Source: Xenopus tropicalis
Lineage: Eukaryota > Chordata > Amphibia > Anura > Pipidae
DNA length: 64,000 nucleotides
NCBI RefSeq assembly: GCF_000004195.4
Contig: NC_030677.2
Location: forward strand, 61,014,222 to 61,078,221
Direction: 5' to 3'
Shown one piece after another: positions 47,428 to 60,381 of this stretch. The translations under genes were made by a program, and so were the position numbers. The first letter of the stretch is position 1. Every line of letters starts with the position of its first letter. The notes under the pieces are model-generated. The model was not told where the DNA came from. It did no database searches and saw nothing but the letters and a program-made list of their open reading frames with translations.

Positions 47428-47645
47428 ATGGGAGATTGCCACCTAGATAGAGCTAATGGGTTTGGCGGCAGCCTCCCGAAGATGCGCTGAAAAACTTTAT
47501 TTGACCCCTACAGCCACATTTCTGCTTTCCCCTTCTGACATGCTTGTGCCCTTAATATGTGGGAGCAAAACAGGTCTGCCCAGTGCTGATTGGACAGTAT
47601 AGAGCAGGAAGGGGTAGCTGAACAGGGAAGTTAGATTTTTTACTT
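47428..47645 (+). repeat. Left inverted terminal copy of the decayed DIRS-like element
   Basis: Contains GATTGCCACCTAG, GTTTGGCGGCAGCCTC and CCCAGTGCTGATTGGACAGT. All recur inverted at 52900-53120. Confidence 0.8.
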
Positions 47646-47861
47646 CAGCGATCATGGAGGATGCAGTTTCTTTATCTGCTACAGACTCCATGATGAGAGA
47701 GTATAATCTCCTTTATATTTTAAATATGAGAAGAGACATTTTTTCTCTGTTCTGAAGAAAAAGAGTGATTTTAGATTCTGTTTTCTTTCCTTCTCATTTG
47801 ACTGCCCTAGCAAGGGTTCAGTCAGGTTTCAGGAGTTTTTTAATGTTTGGAGTTAAACTAA

Positions 47862-48549
47862 GGGGCACATTTACTAATGATCGGTATTTTGCGAGTTTTT
47901 TGTAAATTGTCGCAACTTTTTCGTAGGCGTTACAACTTTTTCATAGATTGTCGCTACTTTTTCGTAGCGTTACGACTTGCGCGAATTGTCGCAACTTTTT
48001 CGTAGCCGTTGCGCCGAGTACGAAAGTTTCGGATTCATTCAAGCTTCAGTATTGTGACTTTCCTTGGGCCGGGTTGGAGCTGCAGAGTGCCATTGAGCCC
48101 TATGGGAGACTTTCCTTGGGCCGGGTTGGAGCTGCAGAGTGCCATTGAGCCCTATGGGAGACTTTCCTTGGGCCAGGTTGGAGCTGCAGAGTGCCATTGA
48201 GCCCTATGGGAGACTTTCCTTGGGCCAGGTTGGAGCTGCAGAGTGCCATTGAGCCCTATGGGAGACTTTCCTTGGGCCGGGTTGGAGCTGCAGAGTGCCA
48301 TTGAGTCCTATGGGAGGCTTCCAAAATCATGCAAAGTCTTAAAGTTTTGCCCGCCGTTTACGAGCGCTCAATACGAAAAAGTCGCGACAATATACGAGCA
48401 AATCGTAACGGCTACGAAAAAGTCGCGACAATTAGCACAAGTCGTAACAGCTACAAAAAAGTCGCGACAATTTACGAAAAAAATCGCAAAATGTTCGTTT
48501 CCAATCCAAATTTTTCCCATTCGGATTTGTGGATTAGTAAATGTGCCCC
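47862..48549. repeat. Harbinger-like MITE carrying a 52-bp tandem array
   Basis: Inverted ends GGGGCACATTTACTAA and TTAGTAAATGTGCCCC between TAA duplications. Arms repeat GTCGCAACTTTTTCGTA on one side and its complement on the other. The middle is replaced by the tandem array at 48056-48318. Confidence 0.75.
48056..48318. repeat. 52-bp tandem repeat, about five copies
   Basis: The unit contains GACTTTCCTTGGGCCGGGTT then GGAGCTGCAGAGTGCCATTG. The copies are almost identical, differing at single bases (CCGG/CCAG). Confidence 0.9.
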
Positions 48550-48619
48550 TAAGAGTATCTCATGGTTCCACTCTCAGTAAAGAGGCCCCTGTAGGGGGTC
48601 TGTCCAAGAAGGCCTAGAT

Positions 48620-49391
48620 CAGTGTTTTTCAACCTTTTTTGGGCAAAGGCACACTTGTTTCATGAAAAAAATCACGAGGCACACCACCATTAGAAAATGT
48701 TAAAAAATTTAACTCTGTGCCCAGCAGCAGTGCCCCCCTAGTACACTGGTGCCCAGCAGCAGTGCCCCCCTAGTACATTGGTGCCAAGAGCAGTGCCCCC
48801 TAGTACATTGGTGCCCAGCAGCAGTGCCCCCCTAGTACATTGGTGCCCAGCAGCAGTGCCCCCCTAGTACATTGGTGCCCAGCAGCAGTGCCCCCCTAGT
48901 ACATTGGTGCCCAGCAGCAGTGCCCCCCTAGTACATTGGTGCCAAGAGCAGTGCCCCCCTAGTACATTGGTGCCAAGAGCAGTGCCCCCCTAGTACATTG
49001 GTGCCCAGCAGCAGTGCCCCCCAGTACATTGGTGCCAAGAGCCAGCCTCCCTAGTACATTGGTGCCCAGCAGCAGTGCCCCCATAAGTCAGTGTGCCCCG
49101 TGGCCCCCCCTAATACATTGGTGCCCAGCAGCATTTTACTCTTCGGCGGCTTCAGCAGCATCTTCCCCTCACGCGCGCCGCCTCTGCACTTCTGCCTACA
49201 CGCGACCGCACACAGGCCCTTTTATAACGTTGCGCCCCGTGCGTACTGACGTCACCCGTACACACGGGGCGCAACCAATGACAGGGCCCGGATTTTTTTT
49301 TTAAAGTAAAAATTGCGGCCCTGCCTACGGCACACCAGGCAACATCTCGCGGCACAATAGTGTGCCGCGGAACAGTGGTTGAAAAACGCTG
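48620..49391. mobile_element. hAT-like non-autonomous element with a CAG-rich minisatellite
   Basis: Inverted ends CAGTGTTTTTCAACC and GGTTGAAAAACGCTG, with exact 8-bp duplications GCCTAGAT (48612-48619, 49392-49399). The interior array at about 48713-49135 uses a 32-base unit, GTGCCCAGCAGCAGTGCCCC then CCTAGTACATTG, with shorter GTGCCAAGAGCAGTG variants. Confidence 0.9.
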
Positions 49392-49835
49392 GCCTAGATA
49401 ATAAGTTTTTGCCTTGAATCTCTCTTATTGCTTCCTAATTGGCTCTAGAGAGCAGCTCTATTTATTGGCCAAATCTTCAACCATGTGACCAGCCTAAGAA
49501 GGTCTCACCACAGCTGCACTGGCTGACTTTAAATCTGCCTCAGTGTTACTTCTGCATGTTTGGCCTCACTTTACTTTCATAAATATGGATGTTTTCATAA
49601 TACATAATCCATATTAAACAGGGCTACTATTCCTACCAACACAACAAAACCTCCATCCTGCCATTCTCACCTTCTCTATAAAAGAAATCAAGGAAGGCAA
49701 TGCTTTGGTTAAACATAACATCTGATCCCTGGTATTCAGGACAGTTAAAGGGTCTTTGCCTTTCTTTACAGATATTACCTATACAAGTATCTGTATTGTA
49801 TCCCCTTTATCAAAAAAGACTAGATATCTTATTAA

Positions 49836-50252
49836 AGGAACAGTAACACCAAAAAATGAAAGAGCTTTTAAGTAATAAAAATATAATGCACTGTTGCCCT
49901 GCACTGGTAAAACTGGTGTGTTTGCTACAGTAACACTACTATAATTTATATAATAAGCTGCTGTGTAGCCCCGGGGGCAGCCATTCAAGCTGGAAAAAAG
50001 GAGAAAAGGCACAGGTTACATAGCAGATAACAGATAAGTTCTGTAGAATACATTAGTGTTTTATCTGTTATCTGCTATGTGCCTGTGCCTTTTCTCCTTT
50101 GAATGGCTGCCACCATGGCTACATAGCAGCTTATTTATATAAATTATAGTAGACTTTCTGAAGTAAACACACAACTTTTACCAGTGCAGGGCAGCAGCAC
50201 ATTATATTTTAGTTACTTTTATACACTTTCATTTTTTTGTGTTACTGTTCCT
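49836..50252. repeat. TTAA palindromic MITE, third copy
   Basis: Same family as 46957-47366, between TTAA at 49832-49835 and 50253-50256. Inserted in the decayed DIRS-like element. Confidence 0.9.
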
Positions 50253-52394
50253 TTAAATGCTCTCAAAAGAAGGAAGATCTCTTCAGGAGATCCCTTGAAG
50301 AGAAGATTGGTCAGTTGGACAGGTCACATTCAGCAAGTGCTGAATACAAACATACATATATATCATTTTTACCTGCATTCAGGCAAGCTGTTGGCTATTG
50401 GGCCTGTTATGGGAATATGTATGTATACACTTCAAAATAAAAGGATTAATAGATCTTCCAACTATTCTTCATGCTGGCCAATAAGCAATATAAATAAACT
50501 TAGAGGACACTTGCCATTAGGTCCCTAGGTTACTCTTCCCACAGGGAGCTAATAAGCTTCGTTTGGAGTACATTTCTTTATGAAAGCAGTAGAGAATCAC
50601 CTACACCAGTGAGCATGTCTTGTCTGTGTTACTTGGATAACCTTTCAGTAGTAGATCACACTAGATGGTTCTTGATAACTGTGGAAGATCATATACTTTG
50701 CCCATTAGCAGATGTAGTGTTTTAATAAACTCAAATCAAATCAATACTGGACCAAGACCAACAATGGCAATTTAAGAGGTGTAATTGTAATTTGATCACC
50801 TTAACTCTTAAGATACCCACAGAGACAATCTTATATGATGGTTATACTATTTTAGAAGCATCTCACTCTGACTGGTGGCAAGCATTGTCTCCTGGAGCTA
50901 GCTCCAGTCTTCCACAAAGCTTCACTTCTGTGCAGAGATTTTCTCCTAAACTTTTTACTGAAGGAGTGAAACTCAAAAAATAATTTATAGAAACTAAATA
51001 CTGGAGCCAAAACAAATTAAACAAAACCTGACAGTTCTCTTCCATCATAGAACAACTCCTGGACCTAGTAGTCCCAGCCAATGTATCATTCAGTATTAGG
51101 GGAGTCTCACAATACCAGAACCATGATAGTTTTCTGGTATCCAATACAGTACGTTATCATGTACATTTACTAAAAGCTCATGGCTGCCAAATTTGCAGTT
51201 TAACTGTACTTGCCCCATATCTAGTCACAGTACCTCAGATGGCCAACAGGAAAGCCATATCACCATACCATATATTGCTAAGAGGCTGTTTTGCCATAGA
51301 CATCTATTTTGGGATTTCTTAAGCTTCAGAGAAATAAATATAGTCATCCCAACATCATTCCAATCTAACAAATTTGTTTGAGAATTTTGCACAAAGTGGC
51401 ATGTACAGAGGCCTTTGTGCCTCTCTTAGCATGGATTCACAGAACACTCGTGAACAGCTTCAAAACAGGGCAACACAAGTCGTTATAGTATTTCCATTAC
51501 TTTTCAAAATTTGGAATATTTTGCAACAAAGGTTTCATGGTCTTAAAATTTCCTCAGGTTTATAACAGAATTCCTTCAGGCCTAGGAGTTTCTACATAAA
51601 TGAATCTATCCATTGTGGTTGTTAGCACTTATAATGGTTAATGAGATTTCAGCTCTTCTCTTTTTCTCTAGCTAAGAATGTAATTGTGACTCAATATATC
51701 CAGTTGGCCTTATCTTAATATTTAATATAGATCTTGATTCGTTTCCTGTACATTGCTTTTACAACAAACTGTAAGGAGTACCTTCTCTACAGAGGCTTGT
51801 CCATTCTGGTTATGAATACATGTAGGACATCAAACTCATGTTGTCATTCCTATGAAAGATGTCTGATAACTATCCTGACTAGTGCTCAATATTACATGAG
51901 CATGTCTAATAGCCATAGCTTTCTCAGCTATAGGAGAAGAACTCCTATACACTCTCTTATACACTCTCTTATACACTTTTCTGACCCTTGGTTATGTATG
52001 ACATTATCCTTCAGAGGGTCACAACAACGTATTTCTGCAGTGTGGTTGAATTACACGCAATATAAAACATTGATCCTTCCTTGGTGTGCTTAGTTAAAGG
52101 ACTCTTAATTTATTTACACAGAACTTACTCCTTAAAAGGAATTATTACCCATTATTAATAACTTCCAGATAATCTCACAAGATTATTAGTTGATTTCTGT
52201 TTACTATTGAAATTTTATATTGATACCGTCCAGCTTAAGAGACATACTTTTGGAGGATCCACAACAACAAAGGCTGCTCCAAGATGTCTCTACCTTTCTG
52301 TTATAATGAATGTAACCTCATGGTTTCTTCCAGAACCTTTCTAAACACCATGACATAAGGGGCATTCATAAAAGCAACTTCTAGGTGTGGGCTA

Positions 52395-52520
52395 CACTCC
52401 TATTAGCTGTTGCTAGGTGGCAATCTCCTGTAGAACAAAGAAGTCTTTGCAGAAATCTATAACCTGCAAACAACATTTGTTCTAGGCATAGGATTGCCAC
52501 CTAGCAACAGCGCCCACCCT
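52395..52520. repeat. Internal complementary region of the decayed DIRS-like element
   Basis: GCTGTTGCTAGGTGGCAATC to AGAACAAAG mirrors the left end. AACCTGCAAACAACATTTGT to GATTGCCACCTAGCAACAGC mirrors the right end including its outermost part. Confidence 0.75.
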
Positions 52521-52899
52521 TATCCCACCCTTTAATGACATCATGCAATTCTTTCCAGAATTCCTAGCAGTTGTGATTACCTAGTGAATTCTTCTTCTTC
52601 ATGTCTTGCCTTACACCAAAATTCTAGGAAAGATTTGGATTATCAATCCAAACCCAAGGAGAACTAGAAAGGATGCTACTTTTATGATTCTGAAAGTACT
52701 AAATTTCTCTTCCTTTAATGTGCTTTGGTTAATTTTACAGTGAATGTTGTGCTATTGGTAGTTAAATGCTATTTCAAGGGACTCTAGCCTCATCTGTCAC
52801 TTCTTTTATTCTTAGCCCATTTATAAGACAATTACAACTTGAACTGCTTCTTCATGTTTTATCATTACTTTTAAATCTTGGTTCCAGCAGACTCCCGGT

Positions 52900-53120
52900 A
52901 AAAAATCTAACTTCCCCGTTCAGCCATGCCCCTTCCTGCTCTATACTGTCCAATCAGCACTGGGCAGACCTGTGCTTGCTCCCACATATTAAAGACACAA
53001 GCACATCAGAAGGGGAAAGCAGAAAAGTGGCTGTAGTGGTAAAATACATTTTTTCCAGCGTATCTTCAAGAGGCTGCCGCCAAACCCCATTAGCTGTTGC
53101 TAGGTGGCAATCCTATCCCT
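52900..53120 (-). repeat. Right inverted terminal copy of the decayed DIRS-like element
   Basis: Reverse complement of 47428-47645 with scattered changes. It begins GTAAAAAATCTAACTTCCCC and ends near GTTGCTAGGTGGCAATCC. Confidence 0.8.
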
Positions 53121-53165
53121 AGAACAAATGTTGTTTGCAGGTCATAGATTCCTGCGAACACTTCT

Positions 53166-54985
53166 TGCTCCCCAACCCCTTGGATGTTGCTTTCAGTGCC
53201 CCCAAACCAGGTAGTTGTTTTTTGAATTCCTGACTTGCCGGCAAGTTTTGGTTTAATAAAAACAAGATTTCCTACCAAATAAAGCCTCCTGTAAGCTGAT
53301 AGTGTGCATAGAGGCTACCTAATAGCCAATCTTAGCCCTTATTTGGTACCCCCATTTATGATGCTTGTGTTGCTCTCCAAGTCTTTTTACATTTAACTGT
53401 GGCTTATTAGTAAGAAAGGTTGGAGACCCCTGCCTTAGGGGATGCAAGAGTTTTTAATTCTGTAATATTTATATTGTAATACTGGAGCTTCTTTTCCTCT
53501 TCACTCCTGCATGTAAATAAAAAAGAGAGGTTAAATGGGACATATTGTGTGAAAAACAATACTGTGCCAATTAATGTGCTTTAAAAAGTAGTATTTCAGG
53601 CTGATTTATTAATATTTTTTCCAAAAACCCTATGAGTCCCGCCTGTCTGTTTCTCTTCCTGTTGCCTCCTTTTCCAGGCTGTGCAGGGGGACTAGCAACA
53701 CACTGCACTGTAGGATAGGAACCAATCAGCAGCTAGGCTGGCCTGATAAGGTACTGAAGCCTGTCTTTGCTTGTGTAACTGCAGGGCTGTGATTGGCTAT
53801 CCCCCTCCTATTGTGCTTCTGGCAGGGACCGTTAGGACACGCCCACCCCTCATTTGAATCAGGGACAGGGACCTGAGAGGATCTATAGGGAGCACTAATA
53901 AAGGGGCCATTTTTACAGATAGTATTAATCTGTTTGTTTAAAAAAAATAGCATAATCATACCTCCCAACATTTGAAAAATGCAGCGTAGCGCTGCAAAAA
54001 AATTTGACCACACCCATTTTTTGACCACACCCTCTAAATACAACTCCCATTTGGCAGGTTATGTAAAGTTTGGGGATCTTTTATATGTGCTATTACAGTT
54101 TATTTAATGAAGGTGAAATTGCCTTTAAGCTTCAAGTCTCAGTTCCCCCAAGAGATCTGTTTATCTTATTAATTACAATTGTATTTCAGTGCAGGGGGTG
54201 AGTATTCTGGGCTTCCTGCCAACAGCTACTTATCTAATTAAGTTTCAGAAATTTTGTATATTTTTTGGTGTTCAGTGCAGGAGAAATGTTGGCATTTTTA
54301 ATAAGAATCCGGGACTGGGGGCTGGTGCAAAAATATGTGCACCCGCACACAAACGCAATGCTGCCGCAGGGGGGCCAGGCAGGTACCTCTCCTGCCTACC
54401 CCTAGTCTGTGCTCCCTTGTCATTGCTCCTGTCGCTTGTCATTGCGCAGCCCCCTCATCGTTGCACCTCTTCTGTCAACCCCTAGTTCCGGCCCTGGTTA
54501 AATGGTTATACCACAGACACAGTCAGCAGCATATATTAAATATATCCTTACAAGCAATTAATATTAGTTACAGTGTGTTACATGAATTCCAGGCAGAAAA
54601 AGTCAAAGTTCCAAGTCCATGGACGTTAGTGTTAAAAATTGATAGACTCACATTGCTTGTAAAGTTCAGTCATCCACTTCAGAAGCAACTTTGTGCAAGT
54701 GAGCAGCAGCTGCAGCTACAGATAATATAGTAAGTATTTATTAGATAATTGCTTTATTGCCACTGCACAGGCAATAATAACAACTTTTTTGGAATTTGGG
54801 AAGTTCAGTATTAAACCATAGCAAAGCTACATAAAGAATAGTAAATGAATTGCTCAGGAGATGGTGATGGGGTAAATAACACAAATCAGCATTTTAAAAA
54901 GGAAATTGATATTGGGAAAGTGCTTAGAATAGCAAAGTGGATCAGGCACACACACACACTCAGGGGGAGACACCCCTTTAATATA
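53166..54985. other. Repeat-rich intergenic region left of malate synthase
   Basis: 53166-53435 is a hAT-like fragment related to 4460-4535 (GCTCCCCAACCCCTTGGATG). 53530-53900 and 53955-54495 look like further MITEs, the latter ending in CTAGTTCCGGCCCTGG. A good donor, ATATA/gtaagta, at 54730 could end an untranslated leader exon, but this is not proven. Confidence 0.45.
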
Positions 54986-55138
54986 ATGTCATCTGTTACT
55001 TATTTGCAGGTCATGGACAAAGTGGAACTGAGTGGTCCTCCCTCTGGATTAGAGTCCGAGTTTAATACCTTACTCACGCCGGGTGCAATTCATTTTCTCA
55101 AAGAACTTACCAGCACTTTTAATGAAGATGTTGATACG
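54986..55138 (+). CDS. Malate synthase exon 1 (start codon)
   Basis: Encodes [17 protein letters not shown] through [10 protein letters not shown], matching the N-terminal helix of the family. An acceptor (tatttgcag) at 55008-55009 competes with an open upstream start at 54986 (MSSVTYLQV). Donor ACG/gtaacc. Confidence 0.8.
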
Positions 55139-58100
55139 GTAACCTGATTTTTACTGTTGTGATTTAGCTCATAGGGATGATTATTGATTAAAAATTATAT
55201 AGAAAGTAGATGAGTTTTAGTGAAATTAAATATGGAGGGGCTGAAAGGTGAATAGCTGAGGATATGATAAACCAATGATAAGGAAGGCACCTCTCCTGCT
55301 ACCCCTAGTCTGGGCTCCCTTGTCATTGTGTGTGCCCATGCAATGCCGTTGCAGGTGGTCATTGCCCCCACCACACAATGACAGGCAATGTCCCCACAGT
55401 GCGCGTGACCGTCGCGGTGGCTGAGCAGATTGCCTAGGGCACACGGTTGGTTTGGCCCACCCCTGCTTTTCCCTCCCAACACATTTTGTGCTTCATTAGA
55501 GCAGGTTTGGTATCCCAGGAAGTTTCCCTTTTTATACCCAGTAAGTGTGAAAAACACATCTCATAAGGCAAAGTTATAAGCAAGTCAAATACTGCTTCCT
55601 TCCTTTAACCCTTTTGCTTATCCACATACTTGCTTCCTACCTCCATATCTGACGATTCAGCCCTGAATGCTAGTTGAGGGTATGAGAGACCAATAGTCGC
55701 AGGAAAGATCGTAATTGTAACGTGTATGGCCAGCTTTAATTTGAAGGTGAACTACTCCTTTATCAATAAATACCTTATAAAGACCAAATATGAACAAAAA
55801 AGTGGCCCCTCACATTGGGGCACATTTACTTATCCATGAACACTCCGAGCGTTCATTCAAATGGTCCAATCGTATTTTCCGTGACTTTTTCGTACCTTGC
55901 GTGCCTTTTTCAATGCTTGCACGACTTTTTCGTATTTTTAGCGCAAAACAAATTGGATCGGTTTTGCCGCTGTTTACAATCGTTCGGTACGAAAAGTTTG
56001 TAACTTTCGGATCGCCAATACGATATTATCGTAACTAATACGATTTTTACTGATTTTTACGTGATTTTTGCGATCTTCAGAAATTTTCATCTCCAATCTG
56101 AATTTTTCTCATTCGGGATTCAAACTCGTGTTTTGATAAATCTGCCCCATAATGTGTTTGTATTTATCCCATTTGATACAACTGTATCCAATGATTCTAA
56201 CCTTAAAGGAGAAGGAAAGGCAAAGTCACTTGGGGGTGCCAAAATGTAAGGCACCCCCAAGTGACTTTAATCGCTTACCTCGTACCCCAGGCTGGTGCCC
56301 CTGTTCGGAGAGAACAGCACAAGCCCGAGGTAGCTGCGGTGCTTCCTTCTTCCTGCTTCACTCGTACGCATGCGCAGTAGAGTGAAAAAGACAAACTTTA
56401 ACAGTGCATGCGCCCATCCCGGGAATTTGCCAGCAAAACGAAGCAGCAAAGAAGAAGCGCATCACTACAGGTATCCCGGGCTGGTGCTGTTTTCTCCTAA
56501 CAGGGGCACCAGCCCGGGGTAAAAGGTAAGCGATTTAAGTCACTTGGGGGTGCCTAACATTTTGGCACCCCCAAGTGACTTAAGGTGGCCATACACGAGC
56601 AGATCCGCTCGCTTGGCGATGTCGCCAAGCGAGCGGATCTTCCCCCGATATCCCCACCTACGGGTGGGCGATATCGGGGACCATTTAGGTAAAAAAAATA
56701 ATAATCCGATCGTTTGGCCCTGGGGCCAGACGATCGGATTATGTGGGCGGCAATGGGGCAGTCGGATCGGGGACCGCATCAATGAGCCGATGCGGTCCCC
56801 GATCCGACCAGATTTTCTAACCTGGCCGATCGAGATCTGGCCAATTTCAGGCCAGATATCGGTCGGCCAGGCCGATCTGCTCTCCCCATACACGGGCCGA
56901 TTAGCTGCCGAATCGGTCCAAGGGACCGATATCGGCAGCTATAGTCGGCCCATGTATGGCCACCTTTAGCCTTTCCTTGTCCTTTAAGGGTCCATGGAAA
57001 GATTAGTCACCCATGGTTAAATCTCGGCTACTGCATGCAACTAACCTCCCTGAAATGCCTTTCCGGTGGCAATAAAGTGAATCACATTATGTTACCTTAA
57101 AACAGTTCTAATATGTAGGGCTGGCTCCTTCTGAAAGGAGATGGCGCCTACACACAAATAGTACTACAAGAAAATACATTTGTTGGTTCAACAATAACCA
57201 TTTAAATGGCAGAGTGAATTATTTGGTATGTAAACCGATACCACGCAAGTAAGTCTTTTTTATGCTAATTTTTCGCAGCAACATCACTATTCACAACAGT
57301 TTGATTACAATAATGTTCTAAACTTTGAATTAACAAATAAAAGTAATTATCAAATAATTGCAGATTTTATGGCATCGAACTGCCCGGAAAGTCCAGCTTG
57401 ACCTCACTAACAGCTCCCCTGATTTTGCATTGGCCAACTCACATGTTAGAAATGATCCTAGCTGGAGAGTATCCCCTGTTCCAAGGAGGCTGCAGAACAG
57501 ACATGTGGATATTGGGGACAATGCCCCATGCAAAACTGAACGGTTCCACAGAGCATTACTTTCATCTGCACAAGGCATTCAGGTACCATAGTGATAGCAT
57601 TATGTCTATATGTAAGCATATTATTGTATCAATACCACAAGTATGTATCAGTAGTAAATGACTCCATTCCATTTTATGAATACATTACATTAAATTATAC
57701 ATGTAAAAAATGTGACAATTCCTGGTTATTGCCGACAAATACAAAAGAAGATGTTTTTGTGCAGTTTCCCAAGATCAACACATGTAAAGTGTTTTGCATG
57801 CACAATTCAAATGAATTTGGAGGGGCAGGTATTTTGGGGCGCTTTGTCATTGCCCTAAATTTTGGCTTGCAATTATCTCCTTAATCGTTTTGCACCCACT
57901 GATATTTATTTCTATTAGGTGGACTTTGATGATGGCAATTGTCCTACATTCTTCAACCAAATCAAAGGCATCTTTAACATCTACCAAGTTGTTCACAATA
58001 AGGTTTCAGGTGAGATTACTGCACCCCCCCCCCCCCCCCACACTGTGCCTCTTCTGCCTACCCCTAGTTCCAGCCCTGTATCCATGCTTGTTCTATTTAT

Positions 58101-60350
58101 GATAATGTCAAATTGTATTTTTTTTTTCCTTTTGTGCTGTGATCGTTATAGGTATACCCCCGATTTCTAAAGTCCCTGTTTTGATGCTTAGACCAAGAGC
58201 ATGGAATATGGTAGAACACAACATGATGGTATGTTGCACCTTAGGAATTCTTTATGCTTTAAAGTAGAGGGGATTTTGGGATGGAAAGTCAGTTTTTATC
58301 TTAAAATTTCCATTTTCATCAAAAGCTCTCCCCCTGGGCTTGTTAGGCAGAGCCGCTGATCTGACAGGTTTCACCTGGATTCCATCCTTCCCAGGATTCC
58401 ATCTGTTTTGCATACAAGTCTCCTTACTTGAATTGCTTTCTATGGCATTCCTTCATCCATTCCAACAATAGGGTTAAATAATCTCAATGGATCTCTTTAT
58501 GGCTGTAATTCAGCAGTAAATTGGACCTTACTAAAGCTTCTGCACCAAACAATTTAAATACAAATTGTTTCTCTTGAGAGACCTTCTGTTTTCTGTTATT
58601 TTTTTTTCTTTTCAATGTAACCATTTCACTCATTTTTTAATCAATTTTAATCACCAACATCTAACCTACATTTGGTTGCTCTTTTATTGAATGTTAGTTC
58701 TACTTTTCTACAACGCTGTAATTGTTGTATTTACTTTGAAGCCTCATTATATGATAATTTAGCCATAACTACTTTTGCTCCTTTTGGTTCCTATTTGCAG
58801 ATAAATGGCAGAGAAGTACCAGGACCCCTCTTTGATTATGGTTTGCTGATGTACCATACTGGAAGAAAACTTTATGAAAGTGAGAGTGGCCCATTTTTCT
58901 ACTTGTCTAAGGTAGTGTTTCTTGTAAAGTCATTTAAAAGATTGTGACTACACCAATCCAATTAAACTAGCTATTTTAGCACTCAGTAATACACACAAAG
59001 ATATATATAGTAATGAGCAAAACTTTCCACAAGGAGTGAATCTGTGACTCCAATTTACTTTGCTTATCTTTCAAGTCCTGTGGAGTGCTATACTTTGTTG
59101 TTTTTTATAATTACTGTTTATTAGCACCCAGACAATTTTCAATTAGTGACAAGTGCTCCTTCCAGAACTGTTTGTTGCATTAAGCTACCAACAAATGCCC
59201 TCCCCTTTCAGTAAAGATACTCATTTGTTTATTTGGGTTTCAAGGGTTAGGAAAAGCAACAGAAAAAAGTTACTTTCTTAACAAGATACCACAAGGTAGT
59301 AGTCCCCAACTCCTAGAAATCAGACGTCAGAAATATAGAATGAATCCACAAGATTAATGATGCGGCTACCCACCAGATTAGGAGAGTGGAAATGTACATC
59401 TGAATGTATGGTTCATCTTGTCTCTAGTTACAGAGACTGACAATCACAAACCAAGCCATATGCATGACTGAATCTTTGTTTCTATACTGACAGGCCCTTT
59501 TAATTTTCTATAGGTGGAAAGCTCTCTAGAAGCCAAGCTTTGGAATGATATATTTGTTTGGACAGAGAATAAAGTGAGTCAACTGAACTGTACAAATAAA
59601 TGTTATATGGGTAATGGTTGATACTATACATAGGGGGCAGATTTAACAAATCAATATTTGAATTCACGATTGTAGTGCAAAAAAACCAAACACTCAAATG
59701 AAAAAATTCATCTATAAGCTGGTGAGTTCATGTAGAAGTCAATGGGAGTATTTCCAAATTGCAAGCTATTTTTCAATTTAAGTTTTAAAGATAAATTTGA
59801 AATTCATCAGACAGAAAATAAAGGGTAGAATATGATTTCACTGCGTTCCAGTTGTTTTTTTCACATTTTTAAGTGATTAAGGTTTTCAGATTCAAGGTTT
59901 TTCTTAAATAAGCACTTTTAAGCTTTCCAGTTTTTCAAATTCAAGCTTTGATAAATCGGCCCCATAGATTTCTAATTAGCTTTCTGCAACTTTATGGTGT
60001 ATTTAGAGCATGTTATGACAAACAGTTGAACAAACACAATTTACATAGAATAGCAGAGGAAACCCTGCCTCTGGGTGGGTGCTATATAAATAAGGGCCGT
60101 GGCACTCTCAAGGCAACTTCATTGCGGCGCGCTTATGCCATCCCACCGGCGATTTACATTCTCGCTGGTTGGATGGCATTTCGGGGAGTTTAGCCGCCCG
60201 CGACAAGGGTGATTTGTTGCATGGCAACTAATCTCCCCTTCTAGTGAGGGAGGCTAACAAGAGACTTATGACAACTCTGAAGAAGTTACAGGCCTCAGTG
60301 GGTGGGACCTAATCTCCCCATGTGCCACAGCCCTAAAGGCTAATATATAA

Positions 60351-60381
<31 letters not shown>

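Larger units (their letters stand above)
47420..53165 (+). mobile_element. Decayed DIRS-like element with later insertions
   Basis: The left end at about 47421 (TTTGTTCTATGGGAGATTGC) and right end at about 53165 carry inverted copies of a roughly 220-bp segment: 47428-47645 against 52900-53120, by eye over 80 percent alike. At 52395-52520 is an internal region made of the complement of the left end joined to the complement of the right end. That is the DIRS end plan, with different sequence from the element at 29528. The interior has no surviving RT or recombinase ORF and is interrupted by MITEs at 47862, 48620 and 49836. 50257-52390 is otherwise unrecognised AT-rich sequence. Confidence 0.65.

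Noticed and set aside
48009..48617. ORFs with repeated GRLSLGRVGAAECH-like units
   Set aside because: Read from the 52-bp tandem array; because 52 is not a multiple of 3 the frame rotates through copies.
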